12,038 nucleotides of DNA from Scatomorpha merdavium (GCA_018711415.1 DVIJ01000045.1:1-12038), one strand, 5' to 3'; shown: positions 1 through 6,254, counted from the first letter of the stretch. Numbers and translations: made by a program. The notes: generated by a model not told the origin, from the letters alone.

Positions 1-1
1 G

Positions 2-685
2 CACAAGATAGATAAGAGCATCCCGGAAAACTCGCTGCCGGCCTTCGAGGCGGCGGCGCGGATAGGCTACGGAGTGGAGCTGGACGTCCACCTCACCCGG
101 GACGACGAGGTCGTCGTGTTCCACGACGACGACCTCAAGCGCATCTGCGGCGCGGAGGGCCGGGTCGAAGACATGACCCTTGCTGAACTGAGGCAGTACA
201 GGCTCTGCGGCACGCAGTACGGTATCCCGACTCTCAAAGAGGTGCTGGCGGCCATAGACGGGCGCTGCCCGATGATAGTCGAGCTCAAGAAGAGCTCGCG
301 CCGGCGCGAGCTCTGCCGCAGGACCTATGAGCTCCTGCGCGAGTACAAGGGCCGCTGGTGTATAGAGAGCTTCGACCCGCGGATAGTCCTCTGGTTCCGC
401 GTACACGCGCCCGAGGTGCTGCGCGGCCAGCTCTCCACCAGGATGTCCGAGCTGCGCCGTTCTACCAGTCCCGTGCAGGCCTTCATCCTGAGCCGCCTGC
501 TGCTGAACTTCCTGGCCCGGCCGCAGTTCATCGCCTATGAGATAGGCCGCAAGCCCCTCATGGTCAGGCTCTGCGAGCTCATGGGCGCTATGAAGGTCGC
601 CTGGACCTCCCGCGAGTGGAAAACAGAGGAGAAAAACGACGCGGTCATCTTCCAGTTCTACCGCCCGCGCGTGAAGTACAAATAA
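2..685 (+). CDS. Glycerophosphodiester phosphodiesterase, 5'-truncated by the window edge
   Basis: Hydrolyses glycerophosphodiesters (deacylated phospholipids) to glycerol-3-phosphate and an alcohol. The reading frame is already open at base 2 and gives 227 visible residues; the first in-frame ATG-like start (base 74) is internal, because conserved GDPD sequence lies upstream of it. Numbering from the first visible residue, the frame shows the PEN-S-L-AF block (8-15), the metal-binding E-L-D (26-28), the HD pair (H41, D42) and the later V-E-L-K strand whose Glu is a third metal ligand. The first catalytic His-Arg-Gly should lie just beyond the left edge, so only about 10-20 residues are missing relative to the usual bacterial length of about 240. 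No signal peptide can be judged. It converges on the lipase-like gene and ends just before a strong hairpin. Family assignment is firm; the exact substrate is unknown. Confidence 0.9.
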   Translation, partial: HKIDKSIPENSLPAFEAAARIGYGVELDVHLTRDDEVVVFHDDDLKRICGAEGRVEDMTLAELRQYRLCGTQYGIPTLKEVLAAIDGRCPMIVELKKSSRRRELCRRTYELLREYKGRWCIESFDPRIVLWFRVHAPEVLRGQLSTRMSELRRSTSPVQAFILSRLLLNFLARPQFIAYEIGRKPLMVRLCELMGAMKVAWTSREWKTEEKNDAVIFQFYRPRVKYK

Positions 686-698
686 CACTCAAGCGCAA

Positions 699-730
699 AG
701 CGCCGCCCAGTAAGGGCGGCGCTGAATTTT
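699..730 (+). terminator. Rho-independent terminator after the GDPD gene
   Basis: A perfect 10-bp stem (699-708 with 714-723, core GCGCCGCCC/GGGCGGCGC) with a 5-base loop starts 14 bases after the GDPD stop codon. It is followed on the + strand by GAATTTT, a short U-tract. The opposite side lacks a run of T, so it should work mainly for the + strand gene. A second imperfect stem (741-750 with 756-765, one mismatch) followed by TATTTT overlaps the end of the opposing gene and could act as backup. Confidence 0.7.
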
Positions 731-759
731 GTGCGGAGGCGGCTCAGCCCACGGCGGGC

Positions 760-1701
760 TCAGCCTATTTTCTTGAACAGCCAGTTGAGGATGTCCCTAT
801 AAACTTCGTCGCGGTTGGACTCGTTGAGCATCTCGTGGCGGCCGTCCTTGTAGAATTTGTAGAAAACGTCTTTCATTCCGGCTCTTACGAACATGCTGTA
901 GACCTTGGCTACCTGCACGCCGTCTCCGCCGACGGGGTCCTTATCTCCGCTCATGAAGTAGACGGGCAGGTCCTTGTTCATCTTGGCGAGGTTGCGCTGG
1001 CGGCCGATGATGGAGAGCCCGTACATCATGTCGCGGAAGAGGCTGGTCGTCGGCGTGAAGGTGCAGAGCGGGTCCTTGGCGTAGGCGTCCACGACGGCCT
1101 CGTCCCTGGTGAGCCAGTCATACTTTGTACGTTTGGGCTCGAAGGACTTGTTGTAGCTGCCGAAGGCGACGTTGGAGATGGTCTCGCTCCGGTGTGTGGG
1201 GCCGTTTTTGAGCATGTCTCCGTCGCAGAGGAAGCGGCCCGCGGCCACGACCGGAGCGGGGGCCTGGCCGGTCCCGGAGAGTATGACGCCCGAGAGTTTG
1301 GCGCCGGGGTAGCGTATCATATAGGTCCGGGTGAGGAAGCTGCCCATCGAGTGGCCGAACAGGAAATACGGCGCCTCCGGCCACTTTGCCGCGGTCAACT
1401 CGCGCAGCTGCTCCATGTCCGCCACGACCTTGTACCAGCCGTCGTCAAGCGCGAAGAAGCCGAGGCAGTCAGGGCTGAGAACGCTCTCGCCGTGGCCGAG
1501 ATGGTCGTTGCCGACGACGACAAAGCCCTTGGAGGCCAGGAACCTTGCAAAATCCGCATAACGGCCTATGTACTCGTTTATCCCGTGCGCGATCTGCACA
1601 ACGCCGTTTATATCGCAGTCCGGCACCCACTCGCGGACGTGGATGGGCGTAACGCCGTCGGCGGAGCGGAAGGTGTAATTATTTTCGGTTATCATAGGCA
1701 T
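760..1701 (-). CDS. Alpha/beta hydrolase, monoacylglycerol lipase-like (S33/Hydrolase_4 type)
   Basis: Probable serine esterase of the monoacylglycerol lipase/lysophospholipase group, which releases a fatty acid and glycerol from monoacylglycerols. Counting from the upstream ATG (1705-1707), it has the nucleophile elbow G-H-S-M-G with Ser120, the oxyanion-region H-G-I-N-E (41-45), N-D-H-L-G-H-G (67-73), a catalytic-Asp candidate in S-G-D-K-D-P-V-G (D257) and catalytic His291 in G-R-H-E-M-L-N-E. About 315 residues is normal for the family. There is no signal peptide, so it is probably cytoplasmic. I prefer the second Met (1699-1701): AGGAGG at 1711-1716 is 9 bases from it but only 3 from the first. 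The gene has its own divergent promoter and stands beside glpK and a GDPD gene, which supports a glycerolipid role. Substrate is inferred. Confidence 0.88.
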   Translation of the reverse strand: MPMITENNYTFRSADGVTPIHVREWVPDCDINGVVQIAHGINEYIGRYADFARFLASKGFVVVGNDHLGHGESVLSPDCLGFFALDDGWYKVVADMEQLRELTAAKWPEAPYFLFGHSMGSFLTRTYMIRYPGAKLSGVILSGTGQAPAPVVAAGRFLCDGDMLKNGPTHRSETISNVAFGSYNKSFEPKRTKYDWLTRDEAVVDAYAKDPLCTFTPTTSLFRDMMYGLSIIGRQRNLAKMNKDLPVYFMSGDKDPVGGDGVQVAKVYSMFVRAGMKDVFYKFYKDGRHEMLNESNRDEVYRDILNWLFKKIG

Positions 1702-1710
1702 TTTCATTTA

Positions 1711-1716
1711 CCTCCT
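1711..1716 (-). promoter_or_regulatory. Ribosome binding site that bears on the lipase start
   Basis: A perfect AGGAGG on the minus strand. It lies 3 bases from the ATG at 1705-1707, which is too close, and 9 bases from the ATG at 1699-1701. This favours the downstream ATG, giving a protein two residues shorter. Confidence 0.6.
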
Positions 1717-1722
1717 GTTGTG

Positions 1723-1751
1723 TTATCCTTATAGTAGGATTTTAGTATAAT
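1723..1751 (+). promoter_or_regulatory. Candidate promoter for the glpK operon
   Basis: A perfect TATAAT lies at 1746-1751 on the + strand. The hexamer 17 bases upstream is TTATCC (1723-1728), a poor -35, so the promoter may need an activator or be intrinsically weak. Predicted start is near 1758, about 26 bases before the glpK ATG. The -10 elements of the two divergent promoters lie side by side (1739-1744 and 1746-1751). Confidence 0.5.
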
Positions 1752-1767
1752 TCGGCGACCAAGTCAA
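1739..1767 (-). promoter_or_regulatory. Sigma-A-type promoter for the lipase-like gene
   Basis: On the minus strand the -35 box is TTGACT (1762-1767), followed by a 17-base spacer and the -10 box TAAAAT (1739-1744). Predicted transcription would begin near 1732, giving a leader of about 25-30 bases that contains the AGGAGG. It overlaps the oppositely directed glpK promoter. Confidence 0.65.
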
Positions 1768-1783
1768 CAAGAGGAGGCTTCAA

Positions 1784-3292
1784 ATGAAAGGCTACGTCAT
1801 TGCCCTTGACCAGGGTACGACCAGTTCCAGGGCTATCGTGTTCAACAGGCGGGGCGAGATCGTCTCCCTGGCCCAGCACGACTACCCGCAGATATACCCG
1901 CGTCCCGGCTGGGTCGAGCACGACCCGGCGGACATCCTCGGCACGCAGATAAAGGCCCTGGCCGAGGCCTTTGAAAAGAGCGGCGTCGCGGCGGAGGACG
2001 TCGCGGCCATCGGCGTCACGAACCAGCGCGAGACCAGCATCGTTTGGGACCGCGCAACAGGCAAACCGGTCTATAACGCCATAGTGTGGCAGTGCCGGAG
2101 GACGGCGGCCTTCTGCGACAAGCTGGCGGCGGAGGGCGTCGGCGCCTATATACGCGACAAGACCGGCCTGCTCATAGACGCCTATTTCTCCGGCACCAAG
2201 ATACGCTGGATACTGGATAACGTGGAGGGCGCGCGGGCCAGGGCGGAAAAGGGCGAGCTCATTTTCGGCACCGTGGACTCCTGGCTCATTTGGAACCTTA
2301 CGGGCGGGCGTGAGCACATCTCGGACTACTCCAACTGCTCCCGGACCATGCTCTTCGACATAGACCGCCTGCGCTGGGACGAGGACCTCTGCCGGGTCCT
2401 GGGCGTGCCGATGTCCATGCTGCCCGCGCCGGTGCCGAGCTCGGCGGAATACGGCCGCGTGGCCCCCGGCATAAAGGGCCTGGAGGCCCTGGCGGGCGTA
2501 CCCATCTGCGGCAGCGCGGGAGACCAGGCCGCCGCCCTGCTGGGCCAGGGCTGCGTCGTCCCGGGCGAGGCCAAGAACACTTACGGCACCGGCTGCTTCA
2601 CGCTCATGAACACAGGCGAGCGCAGCGTCCGCAGCCTCTCCGGTATGCTGACGAGCGTCGCCTGGAGCCTGAACGGCAAGACCACCTACGCCCTAGAGGG
2701 CAGCGTGTTCAACGCGGGCAGCTCCATCCAGTGGCTGCGCGACGAGGTCGGGCTCATAAAGGAAGCCGCGGAGAGCGGGCCGCTGGCCGAGACCGTCCCG
2801 GATAACGGCGGGGTCTACCTCGTCTCGGCCTTCACGGGGCTGGGCGCGCCGCACTGGGACATGTACGCCCGCGGCACGATGGTGGGCCTCACGCGCGGCA
2901 CGACCCGCGCCCACATCGTCCGGGCCGCGCTCGAGGGCATAGCCTACCAGGTCAAGGACCTGCTGGACGCCATGGAGCTGGACTCCGGGCGCCGGCTCTC
3001 CAGCCTCAAGGTGGACGGCGGCGCATCCGTCAGTGACTTTTTGATGCAGTTCCAGGCGGACATCCTGCGCAGGCCCATAGACCGTCCCAGGATGGTGGAG
3101 ACGACGGCTTTCGGCGCGGCGTTCCTGGCGGGCCTGGCCGCCGGATTGTGGACGGAACTCTCCGAGATAACGGAACTCAGGCAGTCCGAGCGCGTGTTCG
3201 AACCCCTGATGGACGCCGGAACGGCAAGCAGATATCACGGCGAATGGCTCCGCGCGGTGGAGCGTGCGAAAAAATGGGAGGCAACAAAGTGA
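1784..3292 (+). CDS. glpK: Glycerol kinase
   Basis: Cytoplasmic FGGY-family kinase that phosphorylates glycerol with ATP to sn-glycerol-3-phosphate. At 502 residues it matches the family length. Visible features are the N-terminal nucleotide-binding segment I-A-L-D-Q-G-T-T-S-S-R (6-16), G-W-V-E-H-D-P (42-48), the glycerol-contacting N-Q-R-E-T (R82, E83), the catalytic Asp in G-S-A-G-D-Q (D247) and the C-terminal V-D-G-G-A (410-414) followed by F-L-M-Q-F-Q. The start is well supported: GAGGAGG at 1771-1777 sits 6 bases before the ATG. The loop before G-D-Q lacks the histidine that PTS HPr phosphorylates in Bacillus and Enterococcus GlpK. No glpF or glpD is adjacent; instead its stop overlaps the start of a NUDIX gene, implying cotranscription and coupled translation. 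Assignment is firm. Confidence 0.97.
   Translation: MKGYVIALDQGTTSSRAIVFNRRGEIVSLAQHDYPQIYPRPGWVEHDPADILGTQIKALAEAFEKSGVAAEDVAAIGVTNQRETSIVWDRATGKPVYNAIVWQCRRTAAFCDKLAAEGVGAYIRDKTGLLIDAYFSGTKIRWILDNVEGARARAEKGELIFGTVDSWLIWNLTGGREHISDYSNCSRTMLFDIDRLRWDEDLCRVLGVPMSMLPAPVPSSAEYGRVAPGIKGLEALAGVPICGSAGDQAAALLGQGCVVPGEAKNTYGTGCFTLMNTGERSVRSLSGMLTSVAWSLNGKTTYALEGSVFNAGSSIQWLRDEVGLIKEAAESGPLAETVPDNGGVYLVSAFTGLGAPHWDMYARGTMVGLTRGTTRAHIVRAALEGIAYQVKDLLDAMELDSGRRLSSLKVDGGASVSDFLMQFQADILRRPIDRPRMVETTAFGAAFLAGLAAGLWTELSEITELRQSERVFEPLMDAGTASRYHGEWLRAVERAKKWEATK
3276..3281 (+). promoter_or_regulatory. Ribosome binding site that decides the NUDIX start
   Basis: GGGAGG lies 7 bases before the GTG at 3289-3291, inside the end of glpK. 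No comparable site precedes the in-frame ATG at 3274-3276 or the ATG-type start at 3148, so the GTG is chosen. Confidence 0.7.
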
Positions 3293-3870
3293 GCGAGAGC
3301 ATACTGGTCGTAAAGACCGAACTGCTGAACGGATATATAAAGGGCAAAAACGGCCTCATTCGGGGCTGTGACAAGGAGATACTGGCCGTTGTGGACTCTG
3401 AGCACGAGTTCCGGCCCCGGCCCGAGATGGAGGAGGACCCCTCCTACCGGCAGATCATCCCCTACGTCGTCCTGACGCGGGGAGACGAGGTCCTGGTGCT
3501 CCGCCGGCTCAAGAAGGGCGGGGAGAAGCGGCTGCACGGCCTTTTGTCCATCGGCGTCGGCGGGCATATAAACCCCGTGGACGAGGCCGGGCGCGGCGAG
3601 GTCCTGATGCGCGGCCTGCGCCGCGAGGTCTCGGAAGAGGTGGAGATCGAAAGCGAGCTCTCGCTCGAGCCCGTGGGCGTCATCAACGAGGAGACGAACG
3701 AGGTCGGCAGCGTACACCTGGGCTTCATGTTCAGGATGGAGGTCTCCGGGGAGGTCCGAGTCCGCGAGACGGAAAAGCTCGAGGGCCTCTGGGTCAAAAA
3801 GAGCGAACTGGCAAGCCTGCGCGAGCAGATGGAGGGCTGGTCTAAAATTGCAATGGAGGCGATAGTATGA
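3289..3870 (+). CDS. NUDIX hydrolase family protein
   Basis: Probable Mg-dependent hydrolase of a nucleoside diphosphate linked to another moiety; substrate unknown. With the GTG start it has 193 residues. A strand-rich N-terminal region (about 1-55) precedes the NUDIX fold, which begins at about 56 (I-I-P-Y-V-V-L-T). The box shows G-V-G-G-H-I-N-P (89-96) and E104, then seven residues, then R112-E113-V-S-E116-E117-V-E-I. The core REUxEE catalytic helix is intact, but the usual Gly six before E104 is Asp98 and the Gly after the EE pair is Glu119, so the box is stretched and non-canonical. Start and stop overlap the neighbours by 4 bases each (GTGA with glpK, ATGA with the DUF1015 gene), indicating translational coupling. 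NUDIX membership is firm; the function and any link to glycerol are not. Confidence 0.85.
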   Translation: MSESILVVKTELLNGYIKGKNGLIRGCDKEILAVVDSEHEFRPRPEMEEDPSYRQIIPYVVLTRGDEVLVLRRLKKGGEKRLHGLLSIGVGGHINPVDEAGRGEVLMRGLRREVSEEVEIESELSLEPVGVINEETNEVGSVHLGFMFRMEVSGEVRVRETEKLEGLWVKKSELASLREQMEGWSKIAMEAIV

Positions 3871-5057
3871 GCCTGTTCACACCGGCGGATATTCTTCTGC
3901 CGAAGTCGGCAGATATGACGAAGTGGAGCTGCATAGCCTGCGACCAGTTCACCTCCGAGCCGGAGTACTGGCTGGAGGCGGAGCGCCTGGTGGGCGACGA
4001 ACCGAGCACGCTGCGGCTGATGCTGCCCGAGGCCTGGCTGGGTCTGCGCAGCAGCGCCGCGGAAACCAGAGCGATATACCGCGCGATGCAGGATTATGTA
4101 AACCAAGGCGTGTTTCGGGTGCTGCCGGAGAGCTATGTGTATGTGGAGCGGACGCTGCCTTCGGGAGCGGTGCGGCGCGGCCTTGTGGGAAAGCTGGACC
4201 TGGAGGGCTACGACTGGGCGCCGGGCAGCAGGACGCCTGTCCGCTCGACGGAGGGGACGGTGGAGAGCCGGCTCCCGGCGCGTGTAGAGGTGCGCCGCCA
4301 TGCGATCCTGGAGATGCCGCACATCATGGTGTTCATAAACGACCCCGGCAACAGCATCATACCCTCTGCGGCGGGCGGTGAGGAGCTCTATGACTTTGAG
4401 CTGATGCTGGGCGGGGGCCGGGTGCGCGGCAGCCGTGTCAGCGGAGCGGAGGCGGAGCGCCTGACGGCGGCGCTGGACTCGATGGCGGGCGAGATCAAGT
4501 ACGCAATGGGCGACGGCAATCACAGCCTGGCAGCGGCGAAGCGCTGCTGGGAGGGCGTGAAGTCCGGACTGAGCCCCGAGGAGCGTGAGCGGCATCCCGC
4601 ACGCTTTGCGCTTGTGGAGCTGGTGAACATCCATGACGACGCCGTGACCTTTGAGCCGATACACCGCGTGATCACGGGGACGCTCTCGCGCGGTTTCATA
4701 GAGGAAGCGGCGGCGCGTCTGCCGCGGGGCAAGGGCCAGGCGGTGACGGTCTTGGCCGGAGACAGGGAGCTGAGCTTTGAGACGGGCCTGCCTCTAGGCA
4801 AGCTGGTGGGCCTGACGGATGAGCTCGTCAGCGACTGGATGGCGGAGCGCGGTGGCAACCCGGACTATATCCACGGCGAGGCGGAGGCCCGCGCGCTGGT
4901 GAAAAAGACCTCCGGCGCGGCGGTCCTGCTCCCGAGGCTGGAGAAAACCCGGCTCTTTGACGACATAGCACAGCTGGGGCCATACCCCAAAAAGAGCTTT
5001 TCCATCGGCCAGGCCAAGGACAAGCGCTATTACCTCGAGTGCAGGAGCCTCGTATAA
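3867..5057 (+). CDS. DUF1015 family protein
   Basis: A 396-residue protein of the DUF1015 family, recognised by the N-terminal D-I-L-L-P segment with A-C-D-Q-F-T-S-E-P-E-Y-W (24-35) and by the signature G-D-G-N-H-S-L-A-A-A-K starting at residue 215. Length is typical and no signal peptide or membrane segment is seen, so it should be cytoplasmic. The ATG overlaps the NUDIX stop (ATGA), and GGAGG at 3855-3859 lies 7 bases upstream, so the start is secure. The family's biochemical role is not settled. I recall family members lying near serine-biosynthesis genes in Firmicutes, and a distant relation to ParB/sulfiredoxin-fold serine kinases has been suggested, but nothing in this window tests that. 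It is the last gene of the glpK operon and runs into a hairpin-rich element. Confidence 0.88.
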   Translation: MSLFTPADILLPKSADMTKWSCIACDQFTSEPEYWLEAERLVGDEPSTLRLMLPEAWLGLRSSAAETRAIYRAMQDYVNQGVFRVLPESYVYVERTLPSGAVRRGLVGKLDLEGYDWAPGSRTPVRSTEGTVESRLPARVEVRRHAILEMPHIMVFINDPGNSIIPSAAGGEELYDFELMLGGGRVRGSRVSGAEAERLTAALDSMAGEIKYAMGDGNHSLAAAKRCWEGVKSGLSPEERERHPARFALVELVNIHDDAVTFEPIHRVITGTLSRGFIEEAAARLPRGKGQAVTVLAGDRELSFETGLPLGKLVGLTDELVSDWMAERGGNPDYIHGEAEARALVKKTSGAAVLLPRLEKTRLFDDIAQLGPYPKKSFSIGQAKDKRYYLECRSLV

Positions 5058-5064
5058 TATCAAA

Positions 5065-5090
5065 AAGCCCCGGGCTGCAGCCCGGGGCTT
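5065..5090 (-). terminator. Palindromic terminator, left copy
   Basis: Perfect 26-bp palindrome starting 7 bases after the DUF1015 stop. On the minus strand it ends in GGGGCTTTTTG (five T), a good terminator tail. On the + strand it ends in GGGGCTTGAG, a poor one. This copy should therefore block transcription arriving from the right better than it stops the DUF1015 transcript. Confidence 0.55.
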
Positions 5091-5094
5091 GAGC

Positions 5095-5125
5095 TTGTCG
5101 AAGAAGGCCTTGCCTTCTTCGACAA
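5095..5125. repeat. Stem-loop with 14-bp stem
   Basis: TTGTCGAAGAAGGC (5095-5108) pairs with its exact complement at 5112-5125 around the 3-base loop CTT. No T-tract follows (AAGGGG), so it is not a standard terminator; it may be a structural part of the surrounding element. Confidence 0.6.
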
Positions 5126-5183
5126 AGGGGACAGCGCTGCGCTCCGCGCCTCGCTATGCTCGACACTGCGCTCCGCGAGCAGT

Positions 5184-5216
5184 ATTTTCGGCGACGTACA
5201 CGCCGCCGCCGAAAAT
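5184..5216. repeat. Stem-loop with 10-bp stem
   Basis: ATTTTCGGCG (5184-5193) pairs exactly with CGCCGAAAAT (5207-5216) around a 13-base loop. T4 and A4 runs sit at the base of the stem, so it may contribute to termination in either direction. Confidence 0.5.
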
Positions 5217-5228
5217 GATCTCAATTTA

Positions 5229-5250
5229 TTTCGCGGCTGCGGCCGCGAAA
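5229..5250. repeat. Stem-loop with 9-bp stem
   Basis: TTTCGCGGC (5229-5237) pairs exactly with GCCGCGAAA (5242-5250) around the loop TGCG. It is part of the composite element. Confidence 0.5.
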
Positions 5251-5270
5251 CTCTGCGAGGCTTGGATGCA

Positions 5271-5310
5271 GAATGAAAAGCCCCGGGCTGCAGCCCGGGG
5301 CTTTTCATTC
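5271..5310. terminator. 40-bp perfect palindrome, bidirectional terminator between convergent genes
   Basis: A loop-free perfect inverted repeat of 40 bp (half-site GAATGAAAAGCCCCGGGCTG) whose core is identical to the palindrome at 5065-5090. Both strands read GGGGCTTTTC after the stem, giving a T4 tail in each direction. It lies 10 bases past the stop of the minus-strand esterase and about 210 bases past the DUF1015 stop, so it can end both transcripts. Confidence 0.75.
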
Positions 5311-5320
5311 ATGCGGCTTA

Positions 5321-6217
5321 TTATTGATAGGCGTGGGTGCGCAGGTACTGGAGCACGGCGTTGAAGCCGTCGGCGTTCAGGTGTATGCCGTCGCCGTTGC
5401 CGTAATCCTCGCGCAGGCTGCCGTCCTCGGCCTTGAGGACGCTGGCGCTGTCCGTGTACTTGCAGCCCGTGGCCTCCGCAACCTCCTGTATCCAGATGTT
5501 GGCCTGGGGTATGTTCGTGTTGTTGATGGAGTTTATGAACTCGTAGTCGTTTTCAACGGGGTAGATGGAGTTGCAGATTATCTTGGTGTTGGGACTGGCG
5601 GCCTGGACGCTCTGCACCAGGGCGGTGTAGTCCTGCTTGAACCAGTCCTCGTCCATCTCGGCCACGCCGTTGACGCCGAGGGTGATGACCAGGTATTCCG
5701 GCTGCTTGCGCGTGACGGCGTCGACAATGCTGATCTCCTGACCGTCCTCGGGGAACACGATGGTGGCCTTGGCGTAGTTATAGAGCGTGAGCGTGCCGTT
5801 GGCGGGAGTCCAGACCTGGGTGGTGTTCTTGCCGCCGGTGAGGACCTCGTAGTATTTGAGGCCGTAGGTGGTGCTGTCGCCCAGGAAGGTGAGTTTGTCG
5901 ATGTATTCCTGGCCGGCGTCCTCGGTCTCAGGGAGGAGGACGGAGCTCACGGGCGCGTCTGTGGCGGTCTCGCTGCCGGGTTCGCCGCCCTGAGTGCCTT
6001 CGCCGCCGCCCTGGGTATCCCCGCCCTCGGGCGAACTTGAAGCGCCGTCCTCCTCCGAGGGGGACTCGGACTGGGGAGGCGGCTCAGTGGTTATCGGGAC
6101 TCCGGAGTCCTTCGGGCCGCAGGAGGAGAAGATAAGCGCGCAGAACACCAGCAGCAGGCAGGCTATTATTGCCAGCGCCCATACAAAGAACATGGAGTTT
6201 TTTGCGTTTCTTTTCAT
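5321..6217 (-). CDS. SGNH/GDSL hydrolase with N-terminal membrane anchor or lipoprotein signal
   Basis: Probable extracytoplasmic serine esterase (SGNH fold). Counted from the ATG at 6215-6217 it has 298 residues: a short basic N-terminus, a hydrophobic segment (10-30) and F-S-S-C with Cys33, a plausible though imperfect lipobox. Next comes a low-complexity Pro/Glu/Ser/Gly linker (about 35-95), then the catalytic domain with F-L-G-D-S-T (Ser115), block III L-G-V-N-G and the C-terminal D-G-I-H (Asp276, His279). This start is preferred over an in-frame ATG at 6284-6286 because it begins with a signal sequence, has GAGG at 6229-6232, and avoids overlap with the upstream lipoprotein gene (gap of 37 bases). 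Co-location with a DUF4358 lipoprotein suggests envelope-polymer ester chemistry; this is inference. The substrate is not identifiable from the sequence. Confidence 0.87.
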   Translation of the reverse strand: MKRNAKNSMFFVWALAIIACLLLVFCALIFSSCGPKDSGVPITTEPPPQSESPSEEDGASSSPEGGDTQGGGEGTQGGEPGSETATDAPVSSVLLPETEDAGQEYIDKLTFLGDSTTYGLKYYEVLTGGKNTTQVWTPANGTLTLYNYAKATIVFPEDGQEISIVDAVTRKQPEYLVITLGVNGVAEMDEDWFKQDYTALVQSVQAASPNTKIICNSIYPVENDYEFINSINNTNIPQANIWIQEVAEATGCKYTDSASVLKAEDGSLREDYGNGDGIHLNADGFNAVLQYLRTHAYQ

Positions 6218-6254
6218 AGAAATGGGGACCTCACGAAGTTGCGCTTCCGGGCGT

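Larger units (their letters stand above)
5065..5310. repeat. Composite hairpin-rich intergenic element bounded by copies of a 26-bp palindrome
   Basis: This gene-free stretch between convergent genes is almost wholly made of inverted repeats. Two copies of the same perfect 26-bp palindrome (half-site AAGCCCCGGGCTG) bound it at 5065-5090 and 5278-5303. Between them lie stem-loops at 5095-5125 (14-bp stem, 3-base loop), 5157-5181 (6-bp stem), 5184-5216 (10-bp stem) and 5229-5250 (9-bp stem, TGCG loop), plus a 12-bp direct repeat CTGCGCTCCGCG at 5137-5148 and 5166-5177. Short open frames cross it but have no ribosome binding site and follow the symmetry of the palindromes, so I do not call a gene. 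It resembles a multi-copy REP/MITE-like element or a cassette inserted into a duplicated terminator. Copy number in the genome cannot be seen here. Confidence 0.65.

Noticed and set aside
616..1734. A 372-codon open frame on the + strand opposite the lipase-like gene
   Set aside because: Antisense shadow; no domain and no ribosome binding site, and the minus frame has a complete catalytic triad.
3148..3288. Upstream extension of the NUDIX protein by 47 residues
   Set aside because: It lies inside glpK, has no ribosome binding site, and its sequence is basic and unlike the NUDIX fold; GGGAGG before the GTG at 3289 decides the start.
3462..4664. A 400-codon minus-strand open frame across the NUDIX and DUF1015 genes
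   Set aside because: Spans two well-supported genes on the other strand, is Arg/His/Gln-rich, and has no domain or start signal.
5053..5058. TATAAT overlapping the DUF1015 stop codon, possibly a promoter for an RNA from the hairpin element
   Set aside because: The hexamer 17 bases upstream (TTACCT) is a poor -35 and the match may be incidental; noted only because initiation would fall at the left palindrome.
5065..5310. CRISPR array or tRNA cluster in the hairpin-rich stretch
   Set aside because: There are only two copies of one palindrome with no regular spacers between them, and no cloverleaf or CCA-type ends were found.
5060..5364. Short open frames crossing the palindromic element on both strands
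   Set aside because: They lack ribosome binding sites, and their related ends (P-G-L-Q-P-G-A-F) simply reflect translation of the two palindrome copies.
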